Origin: Hydractinia symbiolongicarpus
Taxonomy: Eukaryota; Cnidaria; Hydrozoa; Anthoathecata; Hydractiniidae
Assembly (NCBI RefSeq): GCF_029227915.1
Contig: NC_079889.1
Coordinates: 3,164,001-3,224,000, forward strand
Direction of reading: 5' to 3'
DNA length: 60,000 nt
In this document: positions 47,001 through 53,931 of the stretch, piece after piece
How positions within the stretch are numbered: the first letter of the stretch is position 1
How the letters are laid out: every line of letters starts with the position of its first letter
The notes under the pieces: generated by a model
Told to the model about the DNA's origin: nothing
The model's input: only the letters and a program-made list of their open reading frames with translations
The model's database searches: none
Program-made: the position numbers and the translations under genes

Positions 47001-50000
47001 GTGTATGTTTTCAGATTCAAATTGTACTGATTCCTCATTTAATTCCGATTTGGATGACGTGAACCTGCAAAGCGCAGCAGCAGCTCTGAACAGTACATTC
47101 AATATCCTACACTAAGGTAAATATTTTCTTATACGTGCACGAATTTACAATGAAAAAATTATTAAGGAAGGAACTGTTTATATCGTTTTTCTTCATTTAA
47201 TACTTCAGGTAATATAAGCAACACATTGGAAATGCTGGGACTGTCGAATTTAATTGAACCACTAACTTCTGAATTTTCACACGAGGGACACGATTTGGAC
47301 GAGGACGTAATTTCCGATGGCGACAATGAGAGTGAGGATGATGAATGGCTAGTCAAATCTTTTGAGAGGTAACAAAACAAAAATAAATTTCCAACCACTT
47401 CCATAAAGTCGTATTTATGAATCTATTTTTTGCATATTCCTTATTTCATATTTATTTGCAAACATATTAAACTTGCAATTCATTTCCAAAACCATGTACT
47501 ACGAGCATCGTGGCAACTTTGTTTATCCAGAGGTAGATCATGCTTGGCGAAAAGAAAAACAGATACTGTCACGTGAAATTACAAATGAAAATCGGCAGCT
47601 AGAACTTGCCGTTGACGGTCAATGTGATACACCTGTCACAACGCCACCTACAGTACCGTATCGGCGATATAGCGCGACTAACGCTGTCCATAACACATCT
47701 TTCAACAACACGATGTAGTTAAAATGTGGATGCTGTGTGATGCATTCCTGATCTTAAAATAATTATCATGAAGTTAGAAAAAAGTCTGGAAATATAAACT
47801 CCCCTTATTATTTTTGGAAATATATAAAAATAAATCGCTACCATTAAGATTGAAGTATTTTATGGCATCGATTTCAACACAGCAAACACACTCTTTCTCT
47901 GTCGGCATCCTCTCACATTTACCACAACGACACCAATCAGTAACAGGCTTACACAATCTAAGATTTTGCTGAGGATCGAAGTCTGCCTGATCATCAAAAG
48001 CATCATTAAAAACCCGCCTAGGCTGTGAAGCTATTTCGGAATCTGATCTTTCTGGTTCATACTGAAATCCTAATACCGTGAAATTTTTGTTCGACGAAGA
48101 CATATTAATAATCGTATTTCATAATTTGTAGAGAAGAGTTTAAAATTAAAAGTTTTTTTAAATAAGTTTCTAAACAGTTAACTTCTAGGGGGGTTCATAT
48201 TTTGTACTGAAAACGCTACACACTTTCGCTACATAGTGTGTTTTTCACCACTGTTCTACGTCACATGCATAATTACGCATATTAAATTTTTAACCCAGGC
48301 CGTTTTGCGCGCATTTGCAGCAACGAGACGAAGCCATGCTTTAACAACATCTACGATAAAAAGGTTTGTTTATATATGTGATTAAGTGAATAATATCAAA
48401 AAAGAAAGGTATTTTCTATGTCATAATTTTAAATTACAAATAATATTTTAAAATAATTTTTCACCGGACAGTCCCTTTAATATACCCTGTTCAACCCATG
48501 CTAGTATGGAAAACAGATGTTAAGCCAAGAATGATGATGATTAGAGTAAGATACAAAAATTGCTTTGTATTCCTGTGCTAGCAAGTGTAAACATAAAACT
48601 GTTTAGTTTTACCTCTAACAAATTCGAAAGAGCTTTGTGTTTATTTTTTGTCATTGTTGTGTTACAAGTTTGTTAATTAGCTATTACTGCTTAAAAATCC
48701 AATTTTTAAGTAGCTGCCTATACCTGCACAAAATCGTGATATAATCTTGCCATTTTTTTTAATTTATTGTTCTGTTGTTGTTTATGTTGTTGTTACCATG
48801 GTTCTAATAAAACAAATAAGCCTATTTACATATGTATATTTGTGTTGTTGTTTTTTGCTTATATATCTTAGGTTTCGCAAAAGTTTTTATTAGTAATTTA
48901 TACACTTTTGCATTACCAATGATAAGAATTTTATACGTCTTTTTTACTGAATCTGAGATAAGAATTTATAGCAATATTAGTTAAAATCTCCTGACACACA
49001 CTTAGCCTATTAATATAAGAGATGCAAGACCTATAGTAAAACCGTTGAATATATTTCAACATCTTGAAAGTCCACAAAGAACCAAACAAGGTTTTACTAA
49101 AAACAGACAACTGTTAAAGCTACATATGAAATTAACTTGTTTTGGGGTACGCTTTAACATGACATTGTAAAGCCTTACCTGAAAGACAATTTATTCTTTG
49201 TGAAATTCCACCAGCCAGTCAGGTAATATAATTATGTATATCCATAAAATGTTATTCCTATTCACTTTTATTTAATCCCACAACAATAAAAGGAAATGTG
49301 ATAGTTCACGACATGAACCCAAACAAGCACAAAAATAATAATGTGCATATCTTAATTTGTTATATACAGGTGCAAGTTAAAAAATTATATTGCATAGTAA
49401 TGTCAATACGTAAATAAAAACATAAAAAGAAAATGAACTATTATTTTATAAAGAATTACACTTTTAAAGGCCTTACTATAGTATAATATTCATTGCTATT
49501 TAAACAACATAAGAGGAATAATGCCTCAGAAAATGTGGTGACATAAAATTACTAGAGCTACTTTATATTTATAGCTTCCACAAGTAAAAAATAGATACTT
49601 ACTTGGGCAAGGACTTGTATTACATGATACTGTATCTGTACTTGGTCCTACGCAGCTATTTCCACCATTACTTGGAGCTGGGTTATCACATCGTCTAATT
49701 CGGTTTTGTTGACCACCTCCACAAGTTGTACTACAAACACCATTGTTACTCCATGCACTCCATTGACCATTGACAGGAACTAAACAAATAAAATTAAAAA
49801 AATACATAGAATAAATATAGGCCAAAACAAGATTTGAAAAATGGTGTTTTGGGGGGCTAAAAATTTCCTTTTTTTCTCATTTTTCTAAAGCTAATTTGAT
49901 ACACTTTTTTAATGTAAGACAGGTAAAATGCTTTTTCTTACAGTATATGCTCAGACACATGGATGTTTTTCACCTCATTTGCTCGAAGGCAAAGCAAATT

Positions 50001-53000
50001 TCAACATTATCTAATTATATACAGAAATTCAGTGGGCTGGTGTTAATAGCATATAGAAGCCACTGTATTGCTTCTTTAAGCAACTCTGAAAAAGGTTGTA
50101 AAATTTTTTATAGACAACAAATGGCCAATAATTAGTATGTAAACAATGAAAAAGCATAAACAATGAGCAGGATTTCTTTGCTTTTCCTGACTTATAAATT
50201 TTTTAAAAGTATATACTGATAAAAGAAGAGATTTATATGTGACAAGAAGGTTAAAGAATTACATACCAATATTATCACAATTTGGGAAAGCGTTCACAAC
50301 ACATTTGTTACATTGAATATCATACTTCTGACCAGAAGGACATGTTTGTAAGGGTCCAGCACTGCATTGACCACAACGATAGTATGTACGATTCGTGGAA
50401 TCCGCAGAGTTTAGCATTATATCACCATTATCACGCCCAGTGCAAATATCTGAAAATGTAATATTATTGTTTGTTTACATTGTGAAGATCCTTCGTAACT
50501 TCTGTAACCTGGTATCTTCTGTAAACCCCCTCTCCCGCTATATCTGACTTGACTAATGCAGAACACATTAAAAGATATTGACAATGAAGTATATAAAGTA
50601 ACAAGAAAGTAAACTATATTGTGCCATACCAATCTAATAGATGTAATATACGCAATGAAAGCTCAATAAACTTCCTTACTTTCTCCACCTAAATGCATTA
50701 CATGGTTTCCTGTTCCAAGTGTGTTTAAATTACGGTTAACTGATGCTACATGTTCCTGATGTGTATTTGCATCAACACGCACTACACCCACCTAAAAAAT
50801 TAATTTGTAATGATAAATATTACCAAAGGTCAAAAGTATAGACCAAGCTTGCGAGTTCCATACACTGACCAAGGGTGATTTTCTGGGAAGAAATAGATAA
50901 AACAATTTATATTGTATTATTAACTGATAGCTATTTTGTTTGGGTTTGAAGAAACCATGATCCAAGAATTTACTTGTGAAAAGGTTGCAAAAACCATGTT
51001 TTGATAAAGAAAGAAAACGTTCGACTTGAATTTCGTTGTACTAATTTTTCAAATACATGTACAAAAATAAAACAAAACGTTTGAATATCCACATATATAT
51101 ATATAGCTATAGATAAAACTTTTTTAAATGTTTTTTGAGTCAATGTTTATTATTTGTCAGAAGAGGAGTCTTTCACACAGATATGATGCTGTTTTGCTTG
51201 TTCCTTATTGTTTTAAAGAATGCTGATATTAACAATGCAGGGTTTAAAATTGGTAACATTCCTTGCTGTTTTTCTAGTGGAGTGATGCAAGGTTTTGGTT
51301 ATTCTGAAAGTTGATTTTTGGATTCTGTATGTAGCTATCTATGGTTCAAATTATATATCTGGTGAAGTTGTTTGTTTAAATTTATAACAACCATTTTGGT
51401 TGCAATGAGGTTAAAAGTTATACCGTGCTGTAGCTATATAAAACCCATAGTAAAGGCTTTTTAGCCAGTCAGCAGATTTCTTGTATAAGCCGGTTGAAAA
51501 TATCTATCAGTTAATAAATTATTATATAGATAGCTACACCTATCAGACATTTTAATAATAACATTAAAAAAAACTTTAAATGCATTCCTTTAATCAGCTA
51601 ATTCAGAAATTTGATTTAAGGTCATACCAAATTTCCTGTCCGTTTAAAATTAAAAGAATAACAACAATACATAGCTAGCTATATAGTTATAATTGAATCC
51701 AGATTTATAATTTTATTTTAATTATATAGCTAGCTATAGCTAGATTGAAATAAGAAACACTTACTCTAGCACCTTCTTCGTTTCCCCACAACATTGATCC
51801 ATAACTAAATATTGCATAAGAAGCACACCCATCCGTAACTAATGCAGCTTGAAATTGATTGCGCTAAAAATATACGGTTCAGGATTACCAAAAAAATAAC
51901 AAAACAACGTACAGCCAGATCATGTAACTTGTGCAGAACCCACGTGCTCGTGTTTACAACGTTTCCTGCCATGTTTGAAAACTATTTGATCGTGATACTT
52001 TGTCAGATGGAGAGCCTTGTTTCATTCTGAGAACGAGATGGAAACCGTCCATATTTTAGCGGGAAAAGGTTTTGATGTAATACTGACAGGAGTAAACATA
52101 CGTGGCCGATCAATTTTTTGTTCATAAAATGACAGATAACAAGAATTCAGGTATTATTAATACTTTGACCTACTTTTTTTTTGTTGGTGTTTGTTTTTAT
52201 TTTAAAGGAACTGATTAGAATCTTTATAAGAACACTATATCAAAATTCTCATCATATATTTCTCAGAGTCTAAATTTTCAAACAATTTTTTAAAAAAATT
52301 AACTTTTCACTAATTGACAATTAATTTCTTATTATGAAAAAATTGAGTCTCAAAATGTTCTTAATGACGTCATCATAACATTGTTACCAGAATCTCAACC
52401 CAGCTATATTTCATATAAGCAAAGCGCTAAGGCGAGTGAAACAGGTCCTAAAAAATATTGTGTAGTAAATCTTATCCGCAGGGCCTATGTGTCTTTTGTC
52501 ATCCAGTATCACTATCCAGTTGTCAAAGATAAAGATACTCTGTAAACGAGGCTGCGCGTATTATTAGGTCTATCTTTGTTAACTAAACTTCCAAGCATTC
52601 AAAATTATGTTTATTTTCTGTCAAAAGGATCCTCTGCTGGCAACATAATTTACGATTTCGAACTTTGTAACTTTAAAGTCCAACTTTGGTTTTGAATAAC
52701 TGAAAAGTTCATCAGTACTTTCGGGTGTTTTTATGCTTTTTAAATGGAAAGAAAACGCTAAGATTTCAATACACTATTTTTAACAAAAAGAATTCATTAA
52801 AATAATAACTATTTAAAAATGGGTCAAAGGCGACTTACTGGAAAGAAGCAATCACAGGGTGTTACATCATTCCACTCCGCCAGCAACATATAGTTAGCCT
52901 TCAACCCAGAGATAGCTCGTTGACCTACTATAACATTTCTAGCCATTTGCAGTTCACTTGGTAGCTGTGACTGCCGCTGTTTTACATCTCCCACAAAAAA

Positions 53001-53875
53001 TCCATTAACATCAGCCCAAAACGGTGCAATGAACGATGCTGGAAGGTTATAAGCACCTGATGGCCAAGTTCGTGTATCGTAAGACATGACGGGGGCATCA
53101 ACAGAAATTAAACCATTCATGCTCACCTGAAAATAAAAATAATGACGGTATTCCATCGATCAAGTGCCCGTACTTAAAGTAATTGTGTCGTTCGAATAAA
53201 CACCAGAGCGAAACAAATTATTAAGAACACACTCAACTTTATTAGACTCTCATATTTGCTATTCGTTTGCACTGTTACATAATTACTTGGTTTACCCTTA
53301 TAGTACTAATTTTCGCTGATAAAAAAAATTATTACAAAAGTTAATTTTTGTGATTGACTGTTTTCAAATATTTCATGCGTATTATTTTTCCACGACGACG
53401 TTATAATGTTATCGTATATTTTTGAAAGACAAGGCTTTTCCTTAAAAGTCAAGAGTATATTTTTAATGATCCTTTATGATTTTCTGTGTAAATATAATAG
53501 CTCTTTTTTTACTCTAAGGTTTTCAGAAATTATTCGTTTTTTTGTGATTGATTCTTACGCTCATCAATGTACGCGACTTGTATCTTTTAGACATTTGACA
53601 GGTACACATTTCGCAAATTTAGTCAAAGTCCGCAAAGAGCACGAAAAAAATAAAACTATAAGTGGCAGCTTTAAAAAACGTGCTTGACTTACATAAAATC
53701 TATTGACGTTTCTCCCAAAGAATGGAAAAGGTCTTTGCGGCGTTGTTGCGGCAAAACTACCATCGTCAGTATTCTTCAAATCGCTTGTTGGTTGTTGGTT
53801 AATATTAAACAAAACTGCCCCTTGGCAAACGTTAATGAACACAGAAAATACTAAAATACATTGCAACCAACCCAT
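13767..53875 (-). CDS. giant secreted NIDO-TSP1-CBM14-EGF mosaic protein, 53 exons
   Basis: Transcribed right to left; the ATG is at 53875-53873 and the TAA at 13769-13767. I traced 53 GT-AG exons by hand. Their lengths sum to 8667 nt, which is divisible by three, giving 2888 residues with no internal stop. Domain order by residue: signal peptide 1 to about 20; NIDO about 60-227; CBM14-like 228-288; 17 TSP1 repeats 289-1248; eight CBM14-like 1249-1769; TSP1 1770-1838; two CBM14-like 1839-1972; TSP1 1973-2030; 17 EGF-like 2031-2733; two CBM14-like 2734-2888. There is no transmembrane segment or hydrophobic C-terminus, so the protein should be secreted. From exon 4's end on, every intron is phase 1. 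The domains suggest an extracellular scaffold: NIDO and cb-EGF as in nidogen/fibrillin-type matrix proteins, TSP1 as adhesive rods, CBM14 as possible chitin binders. Matrix, mucus, cuticle or periderm are all possible. A second in-frame ATG lies upstream at 53926; I prefer the inner one because the signal peptide starts there. Confidence 0.85.
14733..14954 (-). CDS. exon 52: CBM14-like module 12
   Basis: 222 nt, phase 1. [20 protein letters not shown] then [12 protein letters not shown]. The usual central Y-x-C is Y-Q-E-C, and the module ends [12 protein letters not shown]. Only five Cys are visible (CR, EC, SC, TC and one position less clear), so one disulfide may be missing. It follows the last EGF directly. 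Confidence 0.68.
15149..22544 (-). CDS. exons 36-51: sixteen EGF-like repeats, mostly calcium-binding
   Basis: Sixteen phase-1 exons of 117-129 nt: 22422-22544, 22134-22259, 21622-21744, 20999-21121, 20573-20695, 19596-19721, 19132-19254, 18771-18890, 18082-18204, 17747-17872, 17275-17403, 16687-16809, 16106-16231, 15805-15921, 15347-15466 and 15149-15271. Most start D-I-N-E-C (or DIDEC, DVNEC, DLNEC), contain C-x-N-x(4)-Y/F-x-C, the Asn hydroxylation motif of cb-EGF modules, and end G-[ND]-G-x-x-C. Two (18771-18890 and 15805-15921) start TNAC/ANPC instead and have probably lost calcium binding. Tandem cb-EGFs form stiff calcium-stabilised rods in fibrillin-type proteins; that role is inferred here. 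Confidence 0.88.
18545..18770. repeat. interleaved intronic duplication next to EGF exon 43
   Basis: Two blocks occur twice in alternating order. Block A (about 40 bases, ACAAAATAGGAAAAATTGG on) is at about 18545-18587 and 18627-18669. Block B (about 40 bases, GAATTTACAGAAATTATAAA on) is at about 18587-18627 and 18730-18770. The right copy of B runs into the splice donor of exon 43 (18771). The left copy of B has TTA in place of TTAC there, so it lacks a donor. Confidence 0.7.
22808..22942 (-). CDS. exon 35: EGF-like repeat 1 (non-calcium type)
   Basis: 135 nt, phase 1. [15 protein letters not shown] then [11 protein letters not shown]. It has six Cys of an EGF fold but no DINEC start, so calcium binding is unlikely. 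It is the first and most diverged of the 17 EGF-like exons. Confidence 0.78.
23140..23313 (-). CDS. exon 34: TSP1 repeat 19 (divergent)
   Basis: 174 nt, phase 1. [20 protein letters not shown] starts the repeat and CNSVDCSS ends it. WSNW is kept, but the CSxTCG segment is replaced by CGISNGQC, so the O-fucose site and the usual Cys spacing are lost. The [12 protein letters not shown] part still marks it as TSP1-derived. Confidence 0.75.
23519..24127 (-). CDS. exons 32-33: CBM14-like modules 10 and 11
   Basis: Exons 23921-24127 (69 codons) and 23519-23713 (65 codons), phase 1. The first reads [15 protein letters not shown] with CFKDYFIC; the second NACNRKADG with CRQYLNC and [12 protein letters not shown]. 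Both have six Cys in type-2 chitin-binding order. The Cys spacing of exon 32 is stretched in the fourth loop. Confidence 0.76.
24711..24917 (-). CDS. exon 31: TSP1 repeat 18, within the CBM14 block
   Basis: 207 nt, phase 1. [20 protein letters not shown] leads to CSVTCGTGG and [13 protein letters not shown]. It is longer than the other TSP1 repeats (69 residues), with a WASW motif and an intact O-fucose site. Its place among CBM14-like modules shows that modules were shuffled, not only duplicated in blocks. Confidence 0.83.
25176..27043 (-). CDS. exons 27-30: CBM14-like modules 6-9
   Basis: Exons 26822-27043 (74 codons), 26273-26446 (58), 25654-25869 (72) and 25176-25376 (67), all phase 1. 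Starts are [28 protein letters not shown] and GYVCIGKS. The six-Cys pattern is kept, but loop lengths vary far more than in the TSP1 block, so these modules are older or less constrained. The C-IGRPNG/C-TGRxDG start is shared by most. No intron element is recognised here. Confidence 0.76.
27186..27464 (-). repeat. 131-bp duplication covering the end of exon 26 and its donor
   Basis: 27186-27316 and 27334-27464 are near identical (one difference seen) and lie 148 bases apart. The right copy includes the 3' end of exon 26 (27424 on) with its GTAAGA donor; the left copy repeats that exon end and donor in the intron, without an acceptor or the rest of the module. It is therefore a partial, non-functional exon duplicate. 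Confidence 0.85.
27424..27591 (-). CDS. exon 26: CBM14-like module 5
   Basis: 168 nt, phase 1. [20 protein letters not shown] is followed by YYDC and ends PGIHCQ. It has six Cys with classic type-2 chitin-binding spacing. The last 41 coding bases, the donor and about 90 bases of intron are duplicated just downstream (27186-27316). Confidence 0.8.
27778..29324 (-). CDS. exons 23-25: CBM14-like modules 2-4
   Basis: Exons 29127-29324 (66 codons), 28808-29014 (69) and 27778-27954 (59), all phase 1. Most modules of this set start with D-x-x-C, have an aromatic pair before the central Cys (YYFC, YYQC) and close with a Cys just before the exon end, the peritrophin-A spacing C-x(10-20)-C-x(5-6)-C-x(9-19)-C-x(10-14)-C-x(4-14)-C. 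Exon 23 has seven Cys like exon 5. The intron between 24 and 25 holds a hAT-like MITE (28096-28411). Confidence 0.78.
28096..28411. mobile_element. hAT-like MITE in the intron between exons 24 and 25
   Basis: The ends CAGGGTGTCTA and TAGACACCCTG are inverted repeats. CAGGG-type termini are usual for hAT elements, but the flanks do not show a clean 8-bp duplication. An ACTAGTC short tandem repeat lies at about 28297-28330 inside. At about 316 bp it is non-coding. Confidence 0.45.
29419..30549 (-). CDS. exons 21-22: TSP1 repeats 16 and 17
   Basis: Exons 30376-30549 and 29419-29592, 174 nt each, phase 1. They are a subtype: both begin GGW with W-A-N-E or W-T-E-S and an extra two residues, have CSRTCG, and carry P-x-PQFGG in place of PAPANGG, like TSP1 repeat 2 (exon 7). 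They therefore bracket the homogeneous 168-nt block with older, more diverged copies. Repeat 16 has two extra residues before the last Cys. Confidence 0.86.
30728..39769 (-). CDS. exons 8-20: thirteen TSP1 repeats (3-15), 168 nt each
   Basis: Thirteen exons of exactly 168 nt, all phase 1: 39602-39769, 38135-38302, 37350-37517, 36778-36945, 35794-35961, 34859-35026, 34250-34417, 33952-34119, 33258-33425, 32438-32605, 32066-32233, 31455-31622 and 30728-30895. Each encodes one TSP1 of about 56 residues: V-H/N-G-N-W-G-S/N-W, then CS[23 protein letters not shown], and ends C-x-x-G-x-CP-G/S. WxxW and CSxTCGxG sites for C-mannose and O-fucose occur in nearly all. The identical length and close similarity mean the block grew by tandem exon duplication. 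Exon skipping or repetition would keep frame, so length variants are possible. Confidence 0.88.
39049..39199 (-). pseudogene. decayed TSP1 pseudo-exon with hairpin
   Basis: Between exons 8 and 9 the minus strand again reads as a TSP1 start: an acceptor TTTACAG at about 39200, then [18 protein letters not shown]. An in-frame TGA occurs at 39127-39129, where live copies have CGA (Arg); this is a C-to-T change at a CpG. The 3' third of the exon, with the last Cys residues and the donor, is gone, replaced by an inverted copy of its own middle. The arms 39049-39077 and 39086-39114 are perfect 29-bp complements around an 8-base loop. Because the flanking introns are phase 1, its loss from the transcript does not disturb the frame. 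Confidence 0.8.
40367..40521. repeat. 77-bp tandem duplication ending in a 16-bp hairpin
   Basis: TGCAGCAAATAAAAGGCTGT on, about 75 bases, occurs at 40367 and again 77 bases further at 40444 with a few changes. The second copy ends in a perfect hairpin, arms 40484-40499 and 40506-40521 (ACACCAGGTTCTAGAA / TTCTAGAACCTGGTGT). The first copy has the same stem with mismatches. It lies in the intron between exons 7 and 8. Confidence 0.7.
40962..41010. repeat. 49-bp near-perfect palindrome
   Basis: Arms 40962-40985 and 40987-41010 (24 bases each, TAATAGAATCAGACTTGGCA on) are reverse complements with one mismatch around a single base. A short direct copy of the outer part (ACTAATAGAATC) precedes it at about 40937. 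This may be a foldback transposon remnant. Confidence 0.7.
41268..42640 (+). mobile_element. TTAA-flanked DNA transposon with P2X7-like coding remnants
   Basis: TTAA (41264-41267 and 42641-42644) flanks inverted ends: left CGGGGAATTAAGCC, right complement AGGGGAATTAGGCA. Inside, the plus strand has frame-shifted protein text resembling the cysteine-rich P2X7-type cytoplasmic domain: W-C-x-x-C and CKCCQE near 41640-41700; [19 protein letters not shown] at 41743-41800; and [20 protein letters not shown] at 42233-42290. TTAA duplications are typical of piggyBac and Kolobok elements. No transposase was recognised here. It lies in the intron between exons 7 and 8. Confidence 0.65.
43914..44084 (-). 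CDS. exon 7: TSP1 repeat 2
   Basis: 171 nt, phase 1. It reads [20 protein letters not shown] and ends NCSLPSCAG. The WSRW and six-Cys pattern is kept, though the usual CSxTCG is CRGTCGTG; Thr is still present for O-fucose. The donor is GTTAAT, weaker than the GTAAGT of its neighbours. It stands alone between two transposon-rich introns. Confidence 0.83.
44085..45449. other. intron between exons 6 and 7, left part
   Basis: AT-rich intron sequence between TSP1 repeat 2 and the LINE. Between about 44830 and 45370 there is denser, less AT-rich sequence that could be an older transposon, but no frame or terminal repeat could be identified. Confidence 0.4.
46668..47718 (+). pseudogene. Kolobok-like transposase fragment, spliced and broken
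   Basis: Four exon-like pieces with matching phases: about 46668-46929 (acidic start, then Gln/Thr-rich [15 protein letters not shown]), 47015-47116 (an in-frame TAA at 47113-47115 near its end), 47209-47368 ([20 protein letters not shown], acidic end) and about 47492-47718. The last has [20 protein letters not shown] and DGQCDTP, which I recognise as the block just before the DGxCDSPGH motif of Kolobok-type transposases. One base is lost right after DGQCDTP, so the next motif continues in another frame. No THAP domain and no downstream catalytic region are present. Confidence 0.6.
47774..48103 (-). CDS. P2X7 cytoplasmic-domain-like reading frame inside the transposon
   Basis: ATG at 48103. 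An acidic/Ser start contains [12 protein letters not shown], then [20 protein letters not shown] and CC, the Cys-rich metal-binding pattern of the P2X7 receptor C-terminal 'ballast' domain; a last helix begins EIDAIKYF. There is a possible donor after LNGS (GTAGCG, near 47845), so it is probably the first exon of a longer gene whose rest is absent. It runs opposite to the transposase. The same domain type occurs in the TTAA element at 41268-42640, which suggests a transposon-borne domain, not a receptor. Confidence 0.6.
   Translation of the reverse strand: MSSSNKNFTVLGFQYEPERSDSEIASQPRRVFNDAFDDQADFDPQQNLRLCKPVTDWCRCGKCERMPTEKECVCCVEIDAIKYFNLNGSDLFLYISKNNKGSLYFQTFF
49603..49779 (-). CDS. exon 6: TSP1 repeat 1
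   Basis: 177 nt, phase 1. It contains [10 protein letters not shown], then [16 protein letters not shown] and CNTSPCPS, the six-Cys TSP1 fold. The WSAW motif (WxxW) is a possible C-mannosylation site, and CSTTCGGG fits the POFUT2 O-fucose motif CxxS/TCxxG. Both modifications are known for TSP1 repeats and inferred here. The intron downstream is the largest in the gene (about 5.5 kb) and holds the nested transposons. Confidence 0.88.
50267..50449 (-). CDS. exon 5: CBM14-like module 1
   Basis: 183 nt, phase 1 at both ends. [10 protein letters not shown] starts the module; it has seven Cys with a YYRCGQC centre and CPSGQKYD, a peritrophin-A/chitin-binding type-2 pattern (normally six Cys). The extra Cys is shared with exon 23, so these two may form a subtype. 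Chitin binding itself is inferred. Confidence 0.7.
50680..50791 (-). CDS. exon 4: NIDO domain, end
   Basis: 112 nt, entering in phase 0 and leaving in phase 1, so it marks the change from the NIDO intron phases to the phase-1 modular array. It reads [20 protein letters not shown] and ends HVMHLGGE, the place where NIDO proteins usually have 'AxVGFNAGDG...'. No Cys is present. Confidence 0.82.
51765..51863 (-). CDS. exon 3: NIDO domain, middle
   Basis: 33 codons, phase 0 at both ends. [20 protein letters not shown] is the hallmark NIDO 'NTFQxVLxTDGxxSFAIFxY' strand pair. The donor is GTAAGT. The intron to exon 4 is about 1 kb, contains AGCTAT/TAGCTA motifs, and holds no recognised element. 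Confidence 0.88.
52839..53126 (-). CDS. exon 2: NIDO domain, first part
   Basis: 96 codons, phase 0 at both ends. The pattern [16 protein letters not shown], then [11 protein letters not shown] and LLAEWNDV, matches the nidogen-type NIDO domain, in which the start reads as 'NGxISF' and a central 'IAPFWADVD' block follows. Two Cys near the end (CDC) may pair with one in exon 3. The NIDO fold occurs in nidogen, alpha-tectorin, SNED1 and mucin-4-like extracellular proteins. Confidence 0.88.
53693..53875 (-). CDS. exon 1: signal peptide and N-terminus
   Basis: Codes 61 residues. [20 protein letters not shown] is a typical signal peptide (hydrophobic core, small residues at the end), with likely cleavage around residue 19 or 20. 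A Thr/Ser/Pro linker follows and leads into the NIDO domain (GRNVNRFY). The donor is GTAAGT (53692 leftward), phase 0. A minus-strand TATAA at about 54026-54030 lies some 150 bases upstream of the ATG and could be a promoter element, but this is weak. An 11-bp inverted repeat (53900-53931) sits in the presumed 5' UTR. Confidence 0.85.
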
Positions 53876-53899
53876 CTTGGGGCTGTTTATTTCTTCTTT

Positions 53900-53931
53900 A
53901 ACACTTGTGTGTGTTTCTTTACACAAGTGTT
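53900..53931. promoter_or_regulatory. 11-bp inverted repeat just upstream of the start codon
   Basis: AACACTTGTGT and ACACAAGTGTT are perfect complements around ten bases, 25 bases upstream of the chosen ATG on the minus strand. ACACTTG/CAAGTGT is also a pair of E-box-like or NK2-type core motifs. It could be a transcription factor site or an RNA hairpin in the 5' UTR; no further support. Confidence 0.25.

Larger units (their letters stand above)
46164..48476 (+). mobile_element. Kolobok-like TTAA DNA transposon, 2.3 kb
   Basis: TTAA at 46160-46163 and 48477-48480 flanks perfect 14-bp inverted ends, AGGGACTGTCCGGT. The interior has plus-strand transposase-type exons and, at the far end, an opposing P2X7-like reading frame. 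The target site and the transposase text fit Kolobok (THAP-type, TTAA duplications) better than piggyBac. It is inserted in a LINE 3' end, itself in an intron of the large gene. The catalytic part of the transposase is missing, so it is non-autonomous. Confidence 0.75.
45450..48543 (+). mobile_element. LINE 3' end, decayed, interrupted by a TTAA transposon
   Basis: Plus-strand remnants run in LINE C-terminal order: a CGVC/CQTC-type region at about 45515-45560; NFCYLGYML followed by EGG at 45703-45745; DLDRLERNN...MVWWMC at about 45910-45955; and [15 protein letters not shown] at 46057-46100. The frame changes several times. The text stops at 46163 where the TTAA element (46164-48476) begins and resumes at 48481 with [11 protein letters not shown], then a short ATGATGATG 3' tail at 48529-48541. 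Such short repeat tails are usual for this LINE type. It is a 5'-truncated copy in the intron between exons 6 and 7. Confidence 0.7.

Noticed and set aside
53403-53687. Plus-strand frame of 93 codons to the left of exon 1
   Set aside because: AT-rich, no domain; it lies in the intron between exons 1 and 2.
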